Positions 11,187 through 21,252 of a stretch of 64,000 nucleotides of DNA are shown here, piece by piece (position 1 is the first letter of the stretch; every line of letters starts with the position of its first letter). This stretch comes from Nemertoderma westbladi (lineage: Eukaryota; Xenacoelomorpha; Nemertodermatida; Nemertodermatidae). The stretch lies in assembly GCA_032718475.1 (NCBI GenBank), contig JAUCBJ010006043.1:1-64000 (forward strand). Reading direction: 5' to 3'. A model generated the notes under the pieces. The model saw only the letters and a program-made list of their open reading frames with translations. It ran no database searches and was not told where the DNA came from. The translations under genes and the position numbers were made by a program.

Positions 11187-11512
11187 TTGCCGTTATCCCT
11201 ACACCAGGGGGGAAAAACGCCGATGCTGGAGACGTGACTTTACAGACCACCGAGCCCCGGCCAGTCACCGGATATTGATTGTGGAGAAGGAATGATTTCT
11301 GAGATGCAGGGTTGCGGTTGAGAAAAAGCTGCATTAGTTGGATATACTCTTTAATGTAACTGAACTCTGTTGAACCTTGTTGAACAATATTGAACCCTGT
11401 TGAACCCTGATTGAGAATAATTTTGGGCTTCCCCAAATCAATATACACCAAATATTCACAATAATTATACACGACAATATAAATCCCTACAGTATATTAT
11501 TTAATTACCCAC
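11187..11512. other. Flank of the BEL-1 3' LTR, unassigned
   Basis: No gene recognised. Short GTTGAACC repeats near 11365-11410. The left boundary is the LINE-a break, the right boundary the BEL-1 LTR end. Confidence 0.5.
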
Positions 11513-12612
11513 TGTTCGCTCGGATTTTAGCCTAACTAATGTTCCCCAGATTTTCCCTCGGTCCTAGTCTTGATGCCGTAGTGTCGGTGTCGGTCGACCC
11601 TGTCGCGTGTCCGTTCCACCCCTCACGAACCCCGAAGGGAACGATCATCGAGAACCAGCACGGCTTGGCTAAGGGTCGGTCCAGTCGGTAGACTCTGTCG
11701 CGTGTCCGTTCCACCCCTCACGAACCCCGAAGGGTTCGATCATCGAGAACCAGAACGGCTTGGCTAGGGGTCCGTCGGTTCATCGCAGAAACCCAACCAC
11801 CTAGGCTTTCCGAGTCCCTTTCAGGCTCGTAGTCGCTTCGGCAGCCGAGAAACTGCTCCGAACAGTCGGTAGGCCAGTAGAGTCTAGTCCTTTGTCTTTC
11901 GACCCCGTCGCATGTCCGTCCCACCCCTCATGAACCCCGAAGGGAACGATCATCAAGAACCAGTACGACTTGGCTAAGGGGTCTGTCGTCGGTTCCCGTC
12001 GCAGATCCCCGGTACAAGCAGTTAGCGTTCCGAGTTCTTTTCAGTCTCGTAATAACTGCTGTTGACCAGAGACCGCTAAGGGCAGTCCTCGTCAAACCCT
12101 TCCTCTGTAAGTCGGTAGACCCTTTCGCGTGTCCGTCCCACCCCTCACGAACCCCGAAGGGAACGATCATCGAGAACCAGTACGGCTTGGCTAGGGGTCT
12201 GTCGTGTCGTTTCCCGTCGCAAATCCCTGACACAAGCAGTCAGCGTTCCGAGTTCTTTTCAGTCTCGTAATAACTGCTGTTGGCCAGGGACCGCTAAGGG
12301 CAGTCCTTGTCCTTTAGGCCTGGCGCGTTACCAAATCCACCTCTACAGGCAGCAGGAAGTTGGCCAGGGCCTAATAGTAATCAGGCTAACCTGAATACTG
12401 CTTGAATTTTCCATCCCCCCTGGCCCTTATAAACATGAAATTAGTCCCGTACCCTGTAAGTCGCCCCAAAGTTCGCCCATAAATCACCCCCAGTGTATAG
12501 AATGTGCCCAAAACCCATGGTCCCGCACCCAGTAGTAATATCGGAATAATCATTTTAAATAAATACAAAAAATATTCAACTCGCGTTATAAAAAGTTGAA
12601 ATACCGCGAACA
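11513..12612 (-). repeat. 3' LTR of BEL-1 with internal tandem repeats
   Basis: On the minus strand the LTR starts TGTTCGCGG at 12612, directly after a G-rich tract (TTGGGGGGGAC), and ends GAGCGAACA at 11513. TGTTCGC and GCGAACA are the expected inverted LTR tips. About 1.1 kb. It contains four copies of a block around CACCCCTCACGAACCCCGAA (plus strand; near 11617, 11712, 11922 and 12141). No second LTR is in the window, so the boundaries rest on tips and polypurine tract only. Confidence 0.7.
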
Positions 12613-12786
12613 GTCCCCCCCAATGACCTTCGTGAAGTCCGTTGGTAGATTGAGTTTGCGTAGGTCATTCCCAATATAAAAAACCCAAATTTAATATTGC
12701 ATAGTTTTAATTAATTTGGCCTAGAGTTTATATATATATGTATAAAAATAAATGTTCGATAAATGTTCCTGGAATATCCCGATCCA

Positions 12787-15387
12787 CTATTTCTTTCTCT
12801 GATACGCCTTTCGTCTCTTCGCCCGTCGACTCTCATCGATCGCTATAGCTGGTAGAGGAGCGTCAACATCCATCGTGAGTAACGCTTCGGCTTGTCTCCT
12901 GGCGGCTCTTCCTTTCGATGGCATAGGGATCATGTTGGTTCGTCTTTCCAACTCAGACTTGCGTGCCTCTAGGAACCACTCTCCGTCACCGAACTCCTCT
13001 TTATACGAGTATAATCGTCTAATGACTTCAAATGGACCGAATAATCCGGCGCTCAGTAGCAGATCCACGTAATGGAAAGGTAGCATGGCCGACGTGTGGA
13101 GGCGTTCCGGGAAGGAGAAATACCCGCACGCCATCTCATGCGCGATATTCTGAGCGTTTCTCCGAACCTTGGTCTTTAAGTGGCTGTTTGCGTATGTTTC
13201 AAACATGACCATATTTCCCATAGCGGTTACGTCTTTGGTTGGACATTTGATATAGCAGCGGGGGCTAGAGGAATGTCCACGGAAACCGCACGTGGTGCAG
13301 AGGTTATATAGGATCGGACAGACGGAAACGTCGTGGCCCGATGTCGCGCAGTATGGGCAATAGAGTATCCCGATGAGCTGGAGGCACGAATCGGTAACCC
13401 GATTCCTTCTACCGCGTGGGCACTGCTCCGAACCGCAGTTGCCGCAAACCTCCAATTGCATCTCTCGACCGGGGAATATCGGAATCGGGAGGCCGACGTA
13501 ATATTCGAGTCGTCGGTCGCTCTTCGGAATATTCGCGGTGGCCGGTAGCCCGCGGAATGCTAGGCTTTTGCGTAGTAGGTTCTCGCTCCGATAACCTTCT
13601 TTGTGTCCCGTTGGTCTCAACTCAGACGACCGTTTCTGGCGGTGGATCCATTCAGTTTGCTCGGCGTACCAGCGGGTTAGTCGCATAGGGTCCTGAGGAA
13701 CGGAGGGTGTAGTAGCCACCGCTGGTCGGCGAAGAGGTGCTGGGGTTTTCGACGGAGGGATTCCGAGGAGATCGTCGGGAGTCGGCGCAGCGCTGGGGCC
13801 CTTCTCGACCAATATCGCTGAGCGGGTCCGTTGATTGCTGGTACTCGGAATCTCCGACGACCAGTCTTCGCCACCCGGGAAAGGATACGGGGATAACCTT
13901 TGGCACGTATCGCCGAAGTCGTTTAATGCGAAGGTAGTAACCAACTCCCTCGCAGGGCTACCGAAGCCGAGTGGTGAGGAAACGCCCGCTTCCGTCGTTG
14001 GTTCGGCGGAGGCAACCCGTTTGGCGGCCGGTTGGTAAGCGGCCTCCGGCTCGAGTTGTCGCTTCGGGGTGGAGAGTAGAACACCCTCGTTTAGCCATAT
14101 TTCTTCCCCTTCCGAAGAGATCAGAGGCTCCTCCGCACCGAGAAGTTCGGTAATCGTAGGGATGTCGTAAGGTCCGCTCTCGTCCCAGGAATCGATAACG
14201 GCGAGCGTTTTCGTCTCTCCCGGTGTAATGTTCTCGACCGCTTTGAACGCGTGGTTTATGACCTCGTTCCAGTCGTAGTCGACGAAGGAAAGGGGAACCG
14301 CCGTAATGAGGTTATCGAGAGTCTTACAGATAAACTTAGCGACAGTGTAACACTCCATAACGACGTAGATATAGCGCCGTCGATCGGGATTCTCCCACCT
14401 TTGGTGTATCGTCCACTTCTGATCAACGTCCTTCCATCGACCCTCTCGCTCACTCTTTATTTCTAATCCTGGGTATCCACCATATATTTTATTATAGTCC
14501 CGGAATTTCTGGGGTTTGAAGTCGATGCCGCCGTTTAGCACAGCGAGGTAGCCGATCCTGGATTTCTTCGGTCTCACCTCTTGGAATCCTCGCATGAACT
14601 CGGCGAATCGTAACCAGGCTAGTAGCGTTTGAGTGTCGATGCAATGGCTAAGGGCATTGAGGTCGTCTCGTCGGTTTCTTCCTGAAGGAGCGTTCGCGTA
14701 GTCGTTCCGGACGTTCGCCTTGATATCTGACCCGATTTTAATGACGTCGAAGTCGAAGAGGATCTTCTGGATTTCCGGAGGTAGCAACCAGATTGCTCCG
14801 GCTGCCTGCACTTCCTGTCTGGGTGTCGGAAATATTCGACACACCAATACCAAACCGTCCAGGGTTCCGAGGACGACGACCAAGGATCGACCGTATTCTT
14901 TCGCCCCGTACTTTTCTTGGTAGTCGTCGCGATTCTGGATGGTCGATATACGTTCCTCTCGAAGCGTTGCCGTACACTCCGACAGGTTTCCCCAGTGGGC
15001 GAGGTACGTACTCTTGTCGTCGACGAAACTTTGACATCTCGCCAACGTAATCGCTTTCGAGGTGGGCATTGCGTTTCCCTCATTGTCGTAGATCAAACAT
15101 CGGGATCTGTAGACGCTCTGCCGGAACGTTTCCCAAAACGACGAATCGTCCCCTCCGGTTGCCTTTGCATTCCGAGTTCTTTTCAGTCTCGTACTAGCAT
15201 CAGCTAACCGGAGGGCTCGTAGATTCTTGGAATCCGGTCCCTCTCGCCCGGTGAATTTAACGACTCGCACGTTCTCATTTAGCAGGGTGCTCCAATTTGT
15301 ATCAAAGTCAGGGGATCCAGGTTGCGAATATTCCAGTAGATCTATCGTGTTACGTAATTCGCCGATAATTTGGCGATTTGGATCCAT
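12787..15387 (-). CDS. BEL-1 accessory ORF: RNase D-like fold plus zinc knuckles (866 aa)
   Basis: Function unknown. It starts at ATG 15387. Residues ~165-355 resemble a DEDDy 3'-5' exonuclease: SLVVVLGTLDGLVLVCRIF (168-186), LLPPEIQKIL (201-210), VIKIGSDIKANVRND (215-229) and RRYIYVVMECYTV (337-349). At two expected catalytic aspartates I read Asn (225) and Glu (345), so activity is doubtful. Residues 430-570 are low-complexity and proline-rich. Residues 648-711 hold a cysteine cluster with a CX2CX4HX4C knuckle (677-690) and a CX2CX4HX5C knuckle (697-711), followed by a basic C-terminus. It lies after pol and before the polypurine tract, where env would sit, but shows no signal peptide or membrane segment. 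The knuckle region resembles the BEL-4 3' ORF. ORF and zinc knuckles: high confidence; exonuclease fold: moderate. Confidence 0.8.
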   Translation of the reverse strand: MDPNRQIIGELRNTIDLLEYSQPGSPDFDTNWSTLLNENVRVVKFTGREGPDSKNLRALRLADASTRLKRTRNAKATGGDDSSFWETFRQSVYRSRCLIYDNEGNAMPTSKAITLARCQSFVDDKSTYLAHWGNLSECTATLREERISTIQNRDDYQEKYGAKEYGRSLVVVLGTLDGLVLVCRIFPTPRQEVQAAGAIWLLPPEIQKILFDFDVIKIGSDIKANVRNDYANAPSGRNRRDDLNALSHCIDTQTLLAWLRFAEFMRGFQEVRPKKSRIGYLAVLNGGIDFKPQKFRDYNKIYGGYPGLEIKSEREGRWKDVDQKWTIHQRWENPDRRRYIYVVMECYTVAKFICKTLDNLITAVPLSFVDYDWNEVINHAFKAVENITPGETKTLAVIDSWDESGPYDIPTITELLGAEEPLISSEGEEIWLNEGVLLSTPKRQLEPEAAYQPAAKRVASAEPTTEAGVSSPLGFGSPARELVTTFALNDFGDTCQRLSPYPFPGGEDWSSEIPSTSNQRTRSAILVEKGPSAAPTPDDLLGIPPSKTPAPLRRPAVATTPSVPQDPMRLTRWYAEQTEWIHRQKRSSELRPTGHKEGYRSENLLRKSLAFRGLPATANIPKSDRRLEYYVGLPIPIFPGREMQLEVCGNCGSEQCPRGRRNRVTDSCLQLIGILYCPYCATSGHDVSVCPILYNLCTTCGFRGHSSSPRCYIKCPTKDVTAMGNMVMFETYANSHLKTKVRRNAQNIAHEMACGYFSFPERLHTSAMLPFHYVDLLLSAGLFGPFEVIRRLYSYKEEFGDGEWFLEARKSELERRTNMIPMPSKGRAARRQAEALLTMDVDAPLPAIAIDESRRAKRRKAYQRKK

Positions 15388-16635
15388 ATTTACGATTATA
15401 TCCGTTACAAATTAGATCAGTTAATTATAAGTCCAGAAAGTCTGAAACTATAGCGATAGCAGAATAATTCAGTTTTTTATTTAATTCAGTTTATTAAATA
15501 ACATTGCTATATAGACATCTATCATCTTATTGCTAATACATTCAGCATTTACAGTTACTATAGCTATACATTAATATCCAACCAGTTTTTTATGACTTTT
15601 TTGTCCTTTTCTTTTTTCCAATTCTTTTCTTTAGACTTTTTTATACCTTTTTTTGTCTTTTTTCATTTCATTATTATTTCATCTCATTTTATTTATTTCC
15701 ACATATATTTCATCACATTTATTTCCACCATTTATTTCACATTTGTTTATTTCCACATCATCATTGGGGTTATAGCCCCCCGGCTATCATCATTTGTTAT
15801 AAGCGCAACACCAGGGTGCGCATCATTACATTTTCATCATCATACGCGTCACCATTCAGGTTTATAGTAGAGTTGTCTGATCCTTTTCATCATTTCCAAC
15901 TACATTCAATCATCTTCTTTGGTTAATCTTTGTCGTGGAAGGGGTGTTACGCGGCAATCTGGGATCTACAGCTGGACTCGTTACACCGCCTACGCCCCAA
16001 ACTGCGCACGTAACGGACAATGAAGACGCTGGGAGTGAAGTCACGTGGAGTGCACCAGGGACCCACCAGAATAACATTCCCAACAACATAAAGCTCAGTC
16101 GACGAAGTCATGTGGGATGGGGTTACGCAACATTCTGGGATCTACAGCTGGACTCGTTACACCGCCTACGCCCCAAAATCCACGCAACGGTCCCACCAGA
16201 ATAACGCGACTGAGAAACATAAAACCCTCTATCGTCGAAGTCATGTGGATGCACCATGGACCCACCAGAATAACGGGATAGAGGGGGTGTTGCGCGGCAA
16301 TCCGGGATCTACAGCTGGACTCGTTACACCGCCTACGCCCCGAACTGCGCACGCAACGGACAACATAACATACTGCGATGAATATAATGAATTCCACTTC
16401 AAATCTTTACCATTTCCAATAATCCAATATCGTTGGTCCCGATGACCAAAATCAGGGTAAACAATACATAAACGACCCTGCGTCAGTCGAAACATCTGCA
16501 GGGTGACGCTGGACTCCACATAACACACGAGGAAACACAAATACCATTGCATGGTTACAGTTGGTTTAAGGGGGTCCATTTTCATTGTCGATAAATCACA
16601 GTTTTATAAGAGTTTGTCAACATGATGAGAAGGGT
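15388..16635. other. BEL-1 spacer between pol and accessory ORF
   Basis: No gene. 15590-15760 is a long pyrimidine-rich tract on the plus strand. 15935-16345 holds three tandem units of ~165-177 bp, each containing GGATCTACAGCTGGACTCGT. In this spacer BEL-4 also has a tandem array, though of unrelated sequence. Confidence 0.65.
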
Positions 16636-19360
16636 CTAAACGCATTTGTAATTGTCACCAATGTCCGCAGCAGGATCTTGAGTAGGGAACTTATCACCTC
16701 TCGTAGAGTCACCGCTATCATTGCCTTCGAGAAGGCACAGCCTCTGGATAGGGCGTTGGTAGTGGCCCTTTTTATAATTGTCACCAATGTCCGCAGCAGG
16801 ATCTTGAGTAGGGAACTTGTCACCTCTCGTAGAGTCACCGCTGTCATTGCCTTCAAGAAGGCACAGCCTCTGGATAGGGCGTTGGTAGTGGCCCTTTGCC
16901 GTTCGTATCGTCACAGTCCTCGCAAGTCCGTCTTTGCTTGGGTGTATGGTCACGACCCGCGCCACAGGCCAGTGAACGCGGTCTTTGAGATCTTCTTTTA
17001 CTAGTACCATGTCGCCAACTGCGACGTTCCGGTATGTGTTGTTCCATTTCCTCCTGGTCCGGAGGGTTATGAGATACTCCTGGGCCCAGATTCTCCACCA
17101 ATGCGCTGCCAATGCTTGGGCCTTCTTCCAATTTGTATGTCTCGCGAACTCGCTGGGATCTGGGAACATGGTCTCTGGGAGAACATGAGTTTTGGGTCTC
17201 CCCAGTAGGTGATTAGGAGTAAGGGACTCAACTGAGGCGTTTGCCATCCAGGTATTACGGCAGATTAGTCCGTGCTCTCCCGTTAATGGTGTCAATGTTA
17301 TCAACGTCATTATTATCATCAACAACCTTATTAGCCACCAAAGCATGGGCAAGCGCCAATGTCCGTCTTTGGACGTTGCCTGATCAAAAATGTCGGTACA
17401 ATATTGATCTTCCTCGGACGGATTCTCGTCCTTCTCGGCAAACTCTCGGGTCTCCACATTAAAGCATCCGGTCATCTCCCGCTGGGTTCTCTCAGTCTCA
17501 AGGAAAAAATCATCGTCCAGGTCTGTAGCTGAGCAATAACCCACGGAGGTTACATTTTCTTTAATCTGACATTTAGGAAGGTATGTATAGGTGTCAGTAG
17601 TCTCTTCCTTGATGCCACAGAGGGTCCATCCCATTATTGTTCGTTCAGCGTAAAAGCCGTCATCCTTCTTTATGGATCGGGCGACATCTCCGGTTGGTAT
17701 GTGTAATTCCGGTGTATCAAGTCCGATCAGTAGGGTGATGCGGTTTACGTCCAACTGCGGACACCTCAGGTCTACATCGTCTCAGTCCAATTGTATGAGG
17801 GGGGCGTACTCGGCTGATTGTTGGAACCGCACTCGGAGGTCTGTGTGTACCAAGGCGTTCTTGATGGTTAACTTAACCGTTTCGTAGCCCTTAATCACTC
17901 CTTCCATCTGGAGTTGCACCTCCCCGGACTCTACCTCTCTGTTATCGGTGATGGTTTGTATGGGCCGTTTACAAGGTTCATATTCTAGGCCGAGTTGCTC
18001 GAGGAAATCCCGGTCGATGATGGTTCCGTCGGACCCATTATCAAGGAACGCGAGCGTCGTCAAGGATTTGCCGACTCCTTGAATCCTTACTGGGATTACC
18101 TTTGCGAAGACCATGTAGCGGCGATTTATAAGATTAATCGTGGCCGAAATATTTGTTACTTGTGATGCGTTAGTGGAGGTTTTGAACGGGTTGGTTTCTC
18201 TCCGTTGGGTTGTCCGGGTTCCTTTAGAAACGTGGTTCGTTTCTCCTCTTCGCTTGGCTTCGATCCGAAAGGGGAGGGTAGTGAAGTCGAAGTTCGCGGG
18301 GATGTGGAGGAGCGTGTGATGACGTAGGTCGTTACAAACCGCACAACACGACCTTTGGTGGCAATCCCGAACGTAGTGACCTGTTCCAAGACACCGGAAG
18401 CATCCTCGGTGTTTCGTAATCGCCTCGAAGCGTGGGACGAGTTCAGCAAACTGGAACTTTCCGCAGAATTCTAACTTATGTTTCTCTCCGCAGAAGAGAC
18501 ATATAGGGGAGGCTGTGGTGCCTTCCCTTTCGGGTGCCCAATTCGCTAGGTAGCATGCCCATTCTTCTGCTAAGGTCGGTTCCTCGTAATCCTCGTCATC
18601 CGAGTCCTCAGCCATACTGACGGCCATCGCACTCACAGGAGTAGGGTGGAAACTTGGGTTTGGAGTGGGTGCCCTGCTCTGGTAATTGCTCTCCATTGCG
18701 TCCAACTTGGCGAGACTCTGTTTCGAGAACATCGAGTCATTCATGGCTTCGGAGATATCGTCCAGGAATGCCGACATTTCGAGGAAGCTGGGATCTTGAT
18801 CTGGATGTCTGCGCCGGAGATGTACGCATTTATAGGCCCACTTACTTTGCAGCCATCCGGGGAACTTCCGGGCGATCTGTCGGAGGTTTAGAATGTTGTT
18901 CACCTGGTCCTCCTTATTTAAGGGTTTCAGAGTGTAGTAGGCATCCTTCATGGAATCTGAGAATTCCTGGAGGTTCTGTGGGTCCCCTAGTGATCCCGCG
19001 TCTTGTATCAGTTTCTCTAGAGTTTTATTAATTATAGTCCCGGTATTTCCGTATCTTTTGTCTAGAGTTTTCCATGCGTCATAGTATGCTTCATGAGAAC
19101 CTCCCTCAAAACAAGCGATGATTCGGCGTGGTTTGTCACCCAGGTATTGCGATAAATATACCAGTTTCTGTGCGTCGGCTATGTCCGTTGATCCAATCTG
19201 CACAAAGAACCGTTTCTTGAATCTGAGGTAATCGACGGGATCTCCTTCGAAGGTGCGGATCTCCATCTTAGGCATGGCAAGGTGGTTCTCCAACGCCCGG
19301 ATAATACTGATGTCGTCTGAACTGGAGTGACTCAGAGGGTTATAGTTATTGGCACTCACA
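16636..19360 (-). pseudogene. BEL-1 gag-pol remnant with RT, RNase H and integrase core deleted
   Basis: The N-terminus is fused to a LINE fragment; BEL sequence starts near 19360. The capsid-like gag (DUF1759 type: MKIEI-like start, then FEGDPVDYLRFKKRF) is followed by zinc knuckles CLFCGEKHKLEFC and CFRCLGTGHYVRDC. The protease region has LDNGSDGT where DSG or DTG is normal, so the protease is probably dead. A TGA at 17782-17784 interrupts the frame; pol resumes in the same frame with LLIGLD. Around 17290-17380 it jumps from the pre-RT region to the integrase C-terminus (ESLTPNHLLGRP), losing several hundred codons. Defective, but gag and accessory ORF remain largely open. Confidence 0.85.
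16651..16902. repeat. Tandem duplication of 126 bp at the BEL-1 pol 3' end
   Basis: Two near-identical 126-bp units, 42 codons each, so the pol tail repeats the block around RPIQRLCLLEGNDSG in frame. Confidence 0.9.
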
Positions 19361-20075
19361 TTTGTCGTGGTTAAAAAGAAGTTGCCACAATTTGCTCCAG
19401 CGGTCCAGGACATCCAAATCACTTTGTAGTAGGGCAATAGATGTGATGTTCCTGGGGTCGAATATAGCGCTTTGAGGTCATTGGTGAAAAGATGAATGAG
19501 TAGAGTTGGAACATCATTCACATATCCAAGTAATAGGAAAACTCCAGCAACACTTCCCTGAGGAACACCATTGTCAAAATGTAGCCACAGTGATGCTTTC
19601 CCACTGATGACCACGGGTTGGTATCTACAAGATAGAAAGACCTGAAACCAATTTAATAACTTGCCAGTTATTCCAAGGGCCTGCAAATTGACAATCAGTC
19701 TCTGGTGTGGCACTGAATCAAAGGCTTTCTCTAAGTCCAAGTACACATCGATGCACATGCGATCATCTAGTACTTTGAACCAATGGAAGATACAATCAAG
19801 TAGTTGCAGAGGGCATGATCGCCATTTCTGCTTTTCTGGAAACAGTATTGGTCATAGGGTATATATAAGGTTATTTCCCTTCATGTTGCTGTATGTTTCA
19901 TTGACAATATTTCGTTCCATAAGTTTGCAGACCACTAATGTTAGACTGATAGATGTTAAGTTTTCACACAAATATTTACTACCATTCTTAAATTGTGGGG
20001 AAATGTTGGCGAGCTTCCAAACAACTGTCTGGTAGCGGTCCTTCATTCATTGACTTATTAAATAATGAAGCCAGG
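19361..20075 (-). pseudogene. LINE-c reverse transcriptase fragment, left copy
   Basis: Contains LDLEKAFDSVPHQRL (motif A), NGVPQGSVAGV (motif B) and a decayed motif C, FTNDLKAL, in place of the usual aromatic-ADD. Several stops and frame changes in the upstream part. It interrupts the BEL integrase core and is fused in frame to BEL-1 gag at 19361, giving a chimeric ORF that I do not regard as functional. Confidence 0.8.
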
Positions 20076-21252
20076 GGTAAGCCTTTATCTCGTTATTGGC
20101 CCCGATAAAGTTGGTACCTTTATCTGATCGCATGGTGTTGCTAGTCCCAAAGCGAGCGATTTGTCGGCGTAGGCTGAGTATGAAACTATTAGTAGATAAA
20201 TCATTCACCATGTCCAGATGAATCGCTCTTACAAAGTCATAAAGTCTTACGAAGTCTTACAAACAAATATAACGCACCATCGCTTGACTATAGTTCGAGC
20301 GCGGTACACTTCAATAGGGCCAAATAAATCCACACCAGTGTTAGTAAAGGGTGGTTCATAACAGCTTACTCTTTCCCTAGGTAATTCTGCCTCTCGCTGG
20401 GTTAAAGGCCTAATGCTTTCCTACAGGGTATGCAGTTCCTAAGAACTTGGTTTAGTGCTTTACGTGGCTTATAAAAATAATAGCGCATTCTAACTTCGCT
20501 AAGAAGTCGTTCCCTACTTGCATGATAAAGATTACTATGGACATCTACAATCATCTTGATTTGTATTTCAAGATTTTTGATGATGATGGGGTACTTAGTG
20601 TCAAAGGAAAGTGGTACATTAGTTAATCTCCCTCCAACACGTATGAGTCTGTCAAACATCATACTGGACAAAGAATCCTTTAAGTGCATCTGCGGATTTT
20701 TCATCAGCAGGAAATGCTTCTCAGGATCATCATGGCACTGTAGAAGCCTCAGTAGTTGCTTATTGGTATTGTCATGCTCCTGATGCGTGATCTTGTCCGT
20801 TAAAAACTGTGAATTTCTTTAGTCTTGGAATAATGGTGGTGGAAAAGCCGTTTCAAATACGTGATTGCTTTACAATGTCTATTCCAAGCTCTCTTCACTA
20901 GTGGTGAGAGTCCTTTAGAGACATCAGGTATCCCAGTCTTCCAATCTTGGTTCTGAAAATAGGCCACAGTCCCGTTCGGGGTTCGTGGTGTGGCATCATT
21001 GTTGTCATCGGCAGCGTGTAGAATCGATAGATCGAGCATCGGTTTAAACAGCTTGGATTTACTCGTCCGCATCTTTGGCTTAACAGTTTCCGCTCCCTTG
21101 GCTTGTCTGATCTCGGCAGTGGTGAGATGGGGGGGGGGGGGGCATTCCTCTTCTCCTTTACTCAGGAAGTCGGGGCCACCTAGGCAATCTGGTGTCTCAG
21201 TTAGTTCCTTGGGTGTAGCTCCTCTGGAGGCTATGACAGCAGGATTAATAGT
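19361..21252 (-). repeat. Left arm of a 1.9-kb inverted duplication
   Basis: The reverse complement of 29670-31588 at very high identity. It holds BEL RNase H end, integrase N-terminus and core fragments plus LINE-c RT. Differences include the homopolymer (14 G here against 19 C plus 5 C there) and a short CCCCTGGCTT duplication in the right arm. At 19361 the shared sequence stops after ACGACAAATGT and BEL-1 gag begins. Confidence 0.9.

Larger units (their letters stand above)
11513..19360 (-). mobile_element. BEL-1: BEL/Pao LTR retrotransposon, 5' truncated, internally deleted, with a large 3' ORF
   Basis: On the minus strand: gag and early pol (19360-16636, missing RT, RNase H and integrase core), a spacer with tandem repeats, an 866-codon ORF (15387-12787), a purine-rich tract at 12613-12622 and a 3' LTR to 11513. 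The 5' LTR is absent because the element is fused at 19361 to a LINE RT fragment. The 3' LTR and polypurine tract show that the 866-codon ORF lies inside the retroelement. Confidence 0.8.

Noticed and set aside
12787-15387. Envelope gene in the BEL-1 accessory ORF
   Set aside because: No signal peptide, no transmembrane helix and no furin-like or fusion-peptide region; zinc knuckles point to nucleic-acid binding.
13333-15415. Numerous short plus-strand frames
   Set aside because: Antisense shadows of the 866-codon minus-strand ORF, whose GC-rich codon use keeps the opposite strand open.
16585-17004. 139-codon plus-strand frame with repeated peptide
   Set aside because: Antisense of the duplicated 126-bp pol end of BEL-1.
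19361-19758. A natural LINE-BEL fusion protein starting at 19758
   Set aside because: The open join results from a breakpoint of the inverted duplication; the RT motif C is degenerate and BEL gag lacks its own start there.
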